Of a DNA stretch of 45,480 bases, positions 9,453-15,369 are shown one piece after another (the stretch's first letter is position 1; each line of letters begins with the position of its first letter). The notes below the pieces were generated by a model. It did no database searches, was not told the origin of the DNA, and saw only the letters and a list, made by a program, of their open reading frames with translations. This DNA comes from an uncultured Oscillospiraceae bacterium (lineage in GTDB: Bacteria > Bacillota > Clostridia > Oscillospirales > Oscillospiraceae): assembly GCA_934590505.1 (NCBI GenBank), contig CAKTPC010000002.1:1-45480 (forward strand). The letters are read 5' to 3'. The translations under genes and the position numbers were made by a program.

Positions 9453-9600
9453 TTTGATTTATAGGGTTTGTAAGAGAACTATCAAGCGGGGTAATTATCC
9501 TGATGATATGCAAATGAGACTTGATGTCTTTTATGCAACCGGTAAACTCACGACCGAGCAGTATGATGAGCTGGTGAGTATGCTTGGTTACATTAACTAA
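9445..9600 (+). CDS. Short XkdX-like phage protein
   Basis: A 51-residue frame runs from ATG at 9445 to TAA at 9600. AGGAGAAGAA at 9431-9440 is a good ribosome binding site. The sequence contains 'DVFYATGKLTTEQYDELVSM', which resembles the short XkdX-type proteins found between fibre and lysis genes in many phages of Gram-positive bacteria; these end in a similar 'G.IT.EQY.E' pattern. The function of this family is unknown. The start overlaps the previous gene, so the two are probably translated together. Confidence 0.7.
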   Translation: MSDLIYRVCKRTIKRGNYPDDMQMRLDVFYATGKLTTEQYDELVSMLGYIN

Positions 9601-9641
9601 GTATGCTAATAAAAATTTAATAAAGGAGGGAAAGGAATAAA

Positions 9642-11366
9642 ATGACAATTACTGAAAAAGCGGTATACATATATAATATCTTGCGCAAAGCCGGTATGAC
9701 GCATGCTGGTGCTATTGGTACAATTGGCAATCTTCAGGGCGAAACAAGTGATTTGAATCCTATGCGTTGCCAGACTTCTTATCTTAACATGTTTGGACTT
9801 ATCGATACTGAATACACTAACCGTGCTGATAATGGTAAGGTTATATATAACGGTAAATATTTTGAGAACGATTCGGCTGGTTATGGTATAGTCCAATGGA
9901 CTTATTACATGAGAAAACGTAACTTGCTTAATTATGCAAAATCGCTTGGTAAATCTGTTGGCGATTTAGATGTTCAAATTGCATTTATGCTCAAAGAAAT
10001 GAAAGAAAGCTATAATGCCGTTTGGAAGATTTTAACTACGACCAATAGTTATGCCGAAGCTGTTGAGGCTTGTGTGACAAAATATGAAAAGCCGGGTAAT
10101 CAGTCTAAAGCAATTGCTACTCGTTGTGCGTATGCAAAAGCATGGATGAATATTATTAAGGATGGGGAGATAGTTCCCGATGAACCTCAAGAATCCGATA
10201 AGGAGGAGATAAGCAAAATGACTAAATCAGAGGCTATAGAAAAGCTTATTGCTCATGTTAAGGCCGAAATCGGATATAAGGAAAAGAGAACTAATAGTCA
10301 GTTAGATGACAAGACGGCTAATGCCGGCTCGAATAACTGGAATAAATATGCTCGTGATATTGACCAAAAATATCCCGATTTCTATAACGGTAAGAAGAAC
10401 GGCTATGCTTGGTGTGATATCTTTGTAGACTGGAATTTTATTGATTGTTTCGGCTATGAAAATGCACTTGCTATACTTTATCAGCCTGAACATAGTTATG
10501 GAGCTGGGTGTTCAAATTCGGCTAACTATTATAAGCGCAACGGGGCTTTCTATACCTCCCCTGAGGTTGGTGATCAAATATTCTTTGGTGATTATGGTAA
10601 TGAAGGGCATACCGGTATAGTCATAGCCGTTAATGGTAGCACCGTTACAACTGTTGAAGGCAATACTTCTGGTGGTAGTGGCGTTAATGCTAATGGTGAT
10701 GGCGTATATCAGAAGGTGTATAACCTTAATCAGACTTATATCCCCGGCTTTGGTAGGCCGAATTGGGGCGCTCTTAATTTAACTAATGGCACTATCACGC
10801 CGTCTAAACACCCTGAATTATCTAAGGGCATGAGTGGTGCTGATGTAAAAAAGGCTCAACAGTTACTTATTGCTAAGGGTTATTCTTGTGGCAAATGGGG
10901 CGCAGATGGCGATTTTGGCGATGGTACTTACAATGCCGTAATTGCCATTCAGAAAGATTGTGGCTTTAAGCAGACTGGTATTATAGATGATGTTGTTTGG
11001 GCAATTCTTCTTGACGAGCCACTTCCGGGAGATGAAAAGAAAGATGAAGTAAAACCCACTCCTGAGCCGGTAGTAGATATCATCGAGTCAGATAATTCAA
11101 AATGGGATGAAAACCAGATGAAATACTGGCCTCCGAGAGAACTTGAATACAAATCGAATACTCAGATTATGAAAGGACCTGACGTCAAATTGGCGCAGGT
11201 TCTTCTTCTTTGCTGAGATTATGATCTTGGCGCGGATAAAGACGATAGTAAATATGGGCCGAAGACGCGTCTTGCGATTATAGCTTTTCAGGCTGAAAAT
11301 GGCCTTGTTGGCGACGGCATTTGTGGATCTCAGACATGGACGAAATTGCTGGATAGGAAGGTGTAG
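9642..11366 (+). pseudogene. Modular endolysin (lysozyme, CHAP, two PG-binding domains) interrupted by in-frame TGA
   Basis: The first 524 residues are open. Residues 1-170 resemble phage tail lysozymes, with a candidate catalytic Glu34 in 'NLQGETSDLNP'. Residues 193-380 form a CHAP domain with likely catalytic Cys258 (in YAWCD) and His323 (in GHTG). Residues about 391-450 are a peptidoglycan-binding repeat, followed by an acidic Pro/Glu linker. A second such repeat begins near residue 495 but is cut by TGA at 11214-11216. The same frame then stays open for 49 codons to TAG at 11364-11366 and completes the repeat (GPKTRLAIIAFQ, then WTKLL). Both catalytic domains are intact, so the 524-residue product may still lyse cells. 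Alternatives are readthrough or a sequencing error. AAAGGAGGGAAAGG precedes the start. Confidence 0.85.
10200..10220 (+). promoter_or_regulatory. Internal ribosome binding site and ATG within the endolysin gene
   Basis: AAGGAGGAG at 10200-10208 lies nine bases before an in-frame ATG at 10218-10220 (residue 193, start of 'MTKSEAIEKL'). The site falls exactly at the border between the lysozyme-like and CHAP domains. Translation from here would give a shorter product with only the CHAP and binding domains. It could equally be a relic of a fusion of two once separate lysin genes. Confidence 0.55.
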
Positions 11367-11371
11367 CGCTT

Positions 11372-11680
11372 ATGGAAAAACAGCAAGTAGTAGTCACAAT
11401 CATAATTGCTATTTTTGCCTCAACAGGTTTTTGGTCATTTGTGACACAGCTATGGGACAAAAAGAGTGCCGCAAAAAGTGTGGAAAGACAAGCACTTCTC
11501 GGTCTTTTGCATGACCGGGTTTACGCATTAGGAAACGGATTTATAGCGGACAAAAAGATCTCTACCGCTGACTATGATAACTTTATTTACCTGTACGAGC
11601 CATACGATAAGCTCCATGGAAATGGCACAGGGAAGAAGATAAAGAAAGCGGTAGATGCGCTTCCTATAATAAACGACTGA
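11372..11680 (+). CDS. Small phage membrane protein of the lysis cassette
   Basis: This 102-residue protein has one N-terminal membrane segment (residues about 6-28, TIIIAIFASTGFWSFV) and a charged cytoplasmic tail with several Lys/Asp stretches. It sits between the endolysin and a recognisable holin, so a role in lysis control is likely, for example as a second holin or antiholin. AAGGTG at 11358-11363 serves as ribosome binding site. I do not recognise a more precise family. The start lies five bases after the TAG that ends the full-length endolysin frame. Confidence 0.7.
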   Translation: MEKQQVVVTIIIAIFASTGFWSFVTQLWDKKSAAKSVERQALLGLLHDRVYALGNGFIADKKISTADYDNFIYLYEPYDKLHGNGTGKKIKKAVDALPIIND

Positions 11681-11694
11681 AAGGGGGTGTTAAC

Positions 11695-11952
11695 ATGAAG
11701 CTTAACTGGGTAGTAAGACTTAAGAATAAGACTTTCTGGATGACTGTTATCCCGGCAATCTTTGTTCTGGTTAAGACGGTTGCGACTGCGCTTGGTTTCA
11801 ACATCGATCTGGCAGAGACGGAGAGCATTATACTCCAGGTAATAAATGTTGTCTTTGTGGTTCTTGCATTTCTCGGTGTTATAGTCGATCCTACGACCAA
11901 GGGAATCAACGATAGCACCCGGGCTATGACCTACACAGAACCCTCTAAGTAA
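11695..11952 (+). CDS. Phage holin, phi-LC3 family
   Basis: This 85-residue protein matches phi-LC3-type holins, which form the membrane lesions that let the endolysin reach the cell wall. It has the typical start 'MKLNWVVRLKNKTFWMT', two membrane segments (residues about 16-36 and 48-65) separated by a short polar loop, and the family-like 'GVIVDPTTKGINDS' after the second segment. AAAGGGGGTG just upstream is a strong ribosome binding site. It is the last recognisable phage gene in the window. Confidence 0.92.
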   Translation: MKLNWVVRLKNKTFWMTVIPAIFVLVKTVATALGFNIDLAETESIILQVINVVFVVLAFLGVIVDPTTKGINDSTRAMTYTEPSK

Positions 11953-11958
11953 TCCTGT

Positions 11959-11987
11959 TTGACATCAGCACTCTGATTTGATAAAAT
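11959..11987 (+). promoter_or_regulatory. Sigma-A type promoter at the prophage end
   Basis: TTGACA at 11959-11964 and TAAAAT at 11982-11987 are separated by 17 bases. Transcription would start near 11994 and read toward mltG, leaving a leader of about 300 bases. The spacer contains the left arm of the 12-bp inverted repeat. No phage gene lies downstream, so the promoter either belongs to the host locus or was placed there by integration. Confidence 0.6.
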
Positions 11988-12065
11988 ATACCTCGTCATT
12001 AGACGCACGAAAGGTTTACAAACCTTGATTAGTTCGTATACTATTTATACATTTCAGAGTGCTGA
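11965..12065. repeat. 12-bp inverted repeat with central palindrome (attachment-site candidate)
   Basis: TCAGCACTCTGA at 11965-11976 is the exact reverse complement of TCAGAGTGCTGA at 12054-12065. The symmetry extends imperfectly inward, with similar AT-rich sequences ending in TATAC on both sides. AAGGTTTACAAACCTT at 12011-12026 (7-bp arms, 2-base loop) lies near the centre. The layout fits a recombinase binding region or a small invertible element. No direct repeat partner can be tested here. Confidence 0.5.
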
Positions 12066-12130
12066 CCCTTGAAAACACAGGGGATTCCGTTGCAGAACAT
12101 AGTTGATCCCTTTCTCCGCACTTGGAATAT

Positions 12131-12262
12131 GTCCGTTCTGCCGGGTAGTGCGGGTTTCCGGCAGTCAGCCGTCTGTACGTGTGCCGTGCGGCGCGGCTCT
12201 TAACCGCATCGCTCGTGCCATAATATGCGCCCTGACATCAGGGTGCTACTGCCCGGAACTAA
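12131..12262 (+). ncRNA. Possible structured RNA or leader upstream of mltG
   Basis: This stretch can form several stems: CTGCCGG 12138-12144 with CCGGCAG 12158-12164, GCGCCCTGA 12227-12235 with TCAGGGTGC 12238-12246, and an alternative long-range pairing of CCGGG 12141-12145 with CCCGG 12252-12256. A long closed structure with alternative stems recalls 6S-like RNA or a leader element, but I cannot match it to a known family by eye. It could also simply be GC-rich spacer. Confidence 0.22.
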
Positions 12263-12290
12263 ATCAGCGCATACTTAAGAGGAGATTACC

Positions 12291-13661
12291 ATGTCCGACG
12301 ATATCGAAAGAATCAATGAGATATTCCGCATCCATGATGAGCAGATAAGCAGCACGGACGCGGCGGCGGAGCCTGCCCCGGCGCCGAAGAGTCCAAGAGG
12401 AAAAAGCGCCCGTGCCCGGTCCGGTGCTAAAAATAAAGAGGACCCGATAAAGAAGGTTGACCGTTTCCTCACAGATTCCGACGGCAAGGAGCAGCGCAAT
12501 TATACGGGCGACGCCGAGTCCGAGCGGGACTACCGCCCCGTGCGCCAGAGCCACGAATACCGCAGCGGCTGCCTCGGCGGGCTCATGTATTTCGGCTTCA
12601 TCGTCTGCATCAGCATCGTCCTTGCCTGCATGGCGTGGATGGCGGCGAGCGATATGCTTGCTCTCAATAAGGAGGAGTTTGACGCTGTTGTCACTCTGCC
12701 GAGCACGATCTTCCAGTCTGAGACTGTTGATAAGCTGGACGATAACGGCAATAAGGTCGGCACAAAACGTGTGACCCACGCCAATATGGAGTATGTCGCC
12801 AATACCCTGAAGGACGCCGGGCTCATCCAGTATAAGTGGCTCTTTGAGACCTACTGTAAATTCACCCATGCCGATACCAAGGTCAGCCCCGGCGAATATA
12901 AGCTGCGCTCGACCTTTGACTATCACGCCCTTGTGGCCAATATGCGCGCGGGCTCAACGTCTGCCGCGACCGTGAAGGTCACGATCCCCGAGGGCTTTAC
13001 GATGCACCAGATCTTCCTGCGTCTTGAGGAGAACGGCGTCGCGGATTATAACGATCTGATGGATGCCGCGGAAAATGAAGTCTTTAACTACAGCTTCCTT
13101 GAGGGCACAGAGAGCCTCGGCGCGTACAGGCTTGAGGGCTATCTCTTCCCGGATACCTATGAGTTCTATGTCGGCATGCAGGCGTCGAGCGCTATAAACA
13201 AGATGCTCGATAACTTCAACCGCAAGATAACCGAGGATATGCAGGCACGGCTTGACGAGCTCGGCATGAGCATCGGCGATATCGTCAATGTTGCCTCGCT
13301 CATCGAGAAGGAGGCCGCGAACGATTCCGAGCGTTCCGTTATTGCCTCAGTCATATATAACCGCCTCAACTATGATACGCCTCTCGGCATAGACGCCGCC
13401 GTTCTCTATCCGTATCCCGAGCATGAGGGCGCTCCCACGGCGGAAATGCTCGCCAAGGACGATCCCTATAATACCCGTATAAAGCTCGGCCTGCCGCCGA
13501 CGCCTATCAGCAACCCCGGCATTGCCTCCATCAATGCCGCGCTCTGGCCGGATTCGACGGATTACTTCTACTATGCCCTTGATACCGCCACCGGAACGCA
13601 CCAGTTCTTCACCAACGAGACTGACTTCAACAACTTTGTCGCAACGCAGAACTATGAATGA
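12291..13661 (+). CDS. mltG: Endolytic murein transglycosylase MltG
   Basis: MltG cuts nascent glycan strands at the membrane and so sets where peptidoglycan chains end. The 456-residue protein has a disordered charged cytoplasmic part (residues 1-93), one membrane segment (about 97-119) and the outside YceG/MltG domain. The catalytic-type motif 'LIEKEA' lies at residues 338-342, and 'GLPPTPISNPGIASINAALW' appears near the end as usual for the family. AAGAGGAG at 12279-12286 precedes the ATG. It overlaps the U32 peptidase gene by eight bases. The long cytoplasmic part is larger than in E. coli MltG, as in many Clostridia. Confidence 0.95.
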   Translation: MSDDIERINEIFRIHDEQISSTDAAAEPAPAPKSPRGKSARARSGAKNKEDPIKKVDRFLTDSDGKEQRNYTGDAESERDYRPVRQSHEYRSGCLGGLMYFGFIVCISIVLACMAWMAASDMLALNKEEFDAVVTLPSTIFQSETVDKLDDNGNKVGTKRVTHANMEYVANTLKDAGLIQYKWLFETYCKFTHADTKVSPGEYKLRSTFDYHALVANMRAGSTSAATVKVTIPEGFTMHQIFLRLEENGVADYNDLMDAAENEVFNYSFLEGTESLGAYRLEGYLFPDTYEFYVGMQASSAINKMLDNFNRKITEDMQARLDELGMSIGDIVNVASLIEKEAANDSERSVIASVIYNRLNYDTPLGIDAAVLYPYPEHEGAPTAEMLAKDDPYNTRIKLGLPPTPISNPGIASINAALWPDSTDYFYYALDTATGTHQFFTNETDFNNFVATQNYE

Positions 13662-14856
13662 TAAACTTGAGCTCCTTTCCCCGGCGGGGGATATGGAGCG
13701 GCTTGAAATGGCTCTCTGCTACGGCGCGGACGCCGTGTACCTCGCGGGCACCGAGTTCGGCATGAGAGCCTCCGCCGGCAATTTTGACAGTGACCAGCTC
13801 CGAAAGGCCGTCGCTCTTGCGCACTCGATGGGACGTAAGGTGTATGTCACCTGCAACACCCTCCCGCGTGAGGACGAGCTCACACGCCTGCCGGAGTATC
13901 TGGAGATGCTTGACGCTGTCGGCGTCGATGCAGCCATCGTTGCCGATATGGGCGTCATCGCCATGACGAAGAAGTACGCTCCGCGCGTAAAGCTGCATGT
14001 CAGCACGCAGTTCGGCGTCATCAACAGCGCCGCTGCGAATGCACTCTATGACCTCGGGGCGGACACTGTCGTGCTTGCGCGCGAGACCCCGCTTGAGGAT
14101 ATCCGCAAGATACGCGCCAACACCCCGAAGGAACTGCGGCTTGAAGCCTTCGTCCACGGGGCGATGTGCGTGTCCTTCTCCGGGCGCTGCCTGCTGTCGA
14201 ACTACCTCACCGGCAGGGACGCCAACCGCGGCCAGTGCGCCCAGCCATGCCGCTGGAAGTATCATCTTGTTGAGGAAAGGCGCCCCGGTGAATATTTTGA
14301 GATCACCGAGGACGGCGGAACGTATATCCTGAATTCCCGTGACATGAACATGATCGAGCACCTGCCCGAGCTTATCGACGCCGGTGTCACGAGCTTCAAG
14401 ATAGAGGGACGCATGAAGTCGGCCTACTATGCCGCCGTCGTTACGAACGCCTATCGCCACGCGATAGACGACGCTCTGACCGGCAGGATGCTCGATCCGC
14501 TCTGGGTAGAGGAAACCGAAAAGGTGAGCCACCGCCCGTATACAACCGGCTTTTATTACGGCTACCCCGGCCAGCATTACGCCGAGGCAAGCTACACCAC
14601 CGGCGCGGACGTTGCCGCCGTGGTCGAAAGCTGTGATGATAACGGGGAAGCGGTGCTCTATCAGCGCAATAAATTCTCTCTCGGCGATGAGCTTGAGCTG
14701 CTCACGCCGGACGGCGCGCCTGTGAAATTCACGCCCGAGCACATGTATAACGCCGAAGGCGAGGAGATAGCAGACACGCGCCATGCTATGATGGAGATAC
14801 ATATGCGCCTGCCGAAATACGCTCCGCGCCTGTCGATAATCAGAAAATGCCGCTGA
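13654..14856 (+). CDS. Peptidase U32 family protein
   Basis: This 400-residue protein belongs to the U32 family (YrrO/PrtC/RlhA-like). It starts with the typical 'ELLSPAGDMERLEMAL.YGADAVYLAG' region (quoted in part) and contains the family signature 'EAFVHGAMCVSFSGRC' near residues 165-180, followed by 'NRGQCAQPCRW'. The four Cys in this region are the likely ligands of an iron-sulfur cluster. U32 members include 23S rRNA C2501 hydroxylase and tRNA hydroxylation factors (TrhP type), so RNA modification is as likely as proteolysis. ATG at 13654 is chosen because the homologous region begins there; it overlaps the mltG stop by eight bases and lacks its own strong ribosome binding site, which suggests coupling. 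Confidence 0.9.
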   Translation: MNDKLELLSPAGDMERLEMALCYGADAVYLAGTEFGMRASAGNFDSDQLRKAVALAHSMGRKVYVTCNTLPREDELTRLPEYLEMLDAVGVDAAIVADMGVIAMTKKYAPRVKLHVSTQFGVINSAAANALYDLGADTVVLARETPLEDIRKIRANTPKELRLEAFVHGAMCVSFSGRCLLSNYLTGRDANRGQCAQPCRWKYHLVEERRPGEYFEITEDGGTYILNSRDMNMIEHLPELIDAGVTSFKIEGRMKSAYYAAVVTNAYRHAIDDALTGRMLDPLWVEETEKVSHRPYTTGFYYGYPGQHYAEASYTTGADVAAVVESCDDNGEAVLYQRNKFSLGDELELLTPDGAPVKFTPEHMYNAEGEEIADTRHAMMEIHMRLPKYAPRLSIIRKCR

Positions 14857-14860
14857 GCAC

Positions 14861-14888
14861 TTGACAAATCCGGTGCTTATGGTAAAAT
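14861..14888 (+). promoter_or_regulatory. Promoter of the T-box/alaS transcript
   Basis: TTGACA at 14861-14866 and TAAAAT at 14883-14888 are separated by 16 bases. Transcription would begin near 14895, directly before the T-box leader. Confidence 0.75.
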
Positions 14889-14894
14889 CACAAA

Positions 14895-15130
14895 AGTTAT
14901 ATGTGTAATTTGGCTGTGACGAAGAGAGTCAGCCGAGGACATTGCAGAGAGGAGCCGTTCGCTGTGAGGCTCTATGTCCGGAGTTGACAGCCGCTTCCGA
15001 GCCTTCCCGGGATGACCGGGACGCATGCCCGCGTTAAGGGCGCACGAGATACCGGGGATTCCCGGCAATCAGGGTGGTACCGCGATCTGACCTTCGCCCC
15101 TGTATAGGGGCGGAGGTATATTTTTTCGTG
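14895..15130 (+). ncRNA. T-box riboswitch (alanine, upstream of alaS)
   Basis: The canonical T-box sequence AGGGTGGTACCGCG lies at 15071-15084, just before a terminator hairpin. Upstream, GACGAAGAGAG near 14919-14929 and the paired GGACAT/ATGTCC (about 14937 and 14974) fit stem I; further short hairpins (CCCGG/CCGGG near 15008, GCCC/GGGC near 15030, CCGGG/CCCGG near 15053) fit stems II-III. The leader senses uncharged tRNA, which stabilises the antiterminator and lets transcription continue. A GCC triplet at 14990-14992 in the 3' part of stem I could be the alanine specifier, but this assignment is tentative. Confidence 0.93.
15091..15127 (+). terminator. T-box leader terminator
   Basis: CCTTCGCCCC (15091-15100) pairs with GGGGCGGAGG (15107-15116) around a six-base loop and is followed by TATATTTTTT. 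This is the terminator that competes with the T-box antiterminator. Confidence 0.88.
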
Positions 15131-15143
15131 AGGGGATTTTTAT

Positions 15144-15368
15144 ATGAACTGTCTGCGCTGCGGTGCCGGTATGGAGGACTTGGGCTGTGAGGATATCCAG
15201 CTCGGCCAGTATGGCTTCTTTACCGGGCATCTGTCAAATATGCTTTCCGGTTCTCTCAGCGTGAGGATTCTCCGCTGTCCGAACTGTAAAAAGATAGAGC
15301 TTTTCTACGCCGATGAGGAGGAAGAAAGCTTTTCCGAGAGAATGAGAAATAATATGGAGGATAAATGA
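15144..15368 (+). CDS. Small zinc-ribbon protein in the alaS leader operon
   Basis: This 74-residue protein has two CxxC pairs, 'NCLRCG' at residues 2-7 and 'RCPNCKK' near residues 44-50, which together would bind one zinc ion. Between them lies a short beta-like segment with 'DIQLGQYGFFTGHLSNML'. The C-terminus is acidic and helical. It resembles small nucleic-acid-binding-type zinc ribbons without a known role. GTGAGGGGA lies upstream of the ATG. The gene sits between the T-box terminator and alaS, one base before alaS, so it should be made only when charged alanyl-tRNA is low. A role linked to aminoacylation or tRNA is only inferred from position. Confidence 0.75.
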   Translation: MNCLRCGAGMEDLGCEDIQLGQYGFFTGHLSNMLSGSLSVRILRCPNCKKIELFYADEEEESFSERMRNNMEDK

Positions 15369-15369
15369 A

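Larger units (their letters stand above)
1..12065 (+). mobile_element. Right arm of a siphovirus-type prophage (tail and lysis modules)
   Basis: A run of + strand genes with tail-assembly, tape measure, distal tail, Gp37-like, baseplate, fibre, endolysin and holin character occupies this stretch in the usual siphovirus order. The DNA is clearly richer in A and T than the host genes that begin with mltG at 12291. Most genes overlap by a few bases or abut, as expected for one late transcript. No integrase, repressor, capsid or terminase gene is present, so the left end lies outside the window. The right limit is placed at a 12-bp inverted repeat near the composition change and is an inference; the true attachment site could be anywhere in 11953-12290. 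Confidence 0.88.
11953..12290. other. Prophage-host junction without a gene
   Basis: This 338-base gap between holin and mltG contains no convincing gene. Its first third is AT-rich like the phage; from about 12065 it becomes GC-rich like the host. It holds a good + strand promoter, a 12-bp inverted repeat with a smaller palindrome near its centre, and a GC-rich stretch with several possible hairpins. The right attachment site is expected here but cannot be defined without the left end. Confidence 0.6.

Noticed and set aside
9642..11366. UGA recoding (TGA read as an amino acid) in the phage
   Set aside because: Several phage genes here, such as those ending at 563, 5284 and 9452, use TGA as a stop at a sensible overlap with the next gene.
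11965..12065. An invertible on/off promoter
   Set aside because: After inversion the same TTGACA would still face a usable -10 box, so inversion would not clearly switch expression; kept only as an inverted repeat.
12103..12348. A short + strand frame in the gap before mltG
   Set aside because: It overlaps the mltG start, has no ribosome binding site and its product does not look like a protein.
13627..14802. A 391-residue antisense frame over the U32 peptidase gene
   Set aside because: The U32 signature and Cys cluster are on the + strand; the antisense product has no recognisable domain.
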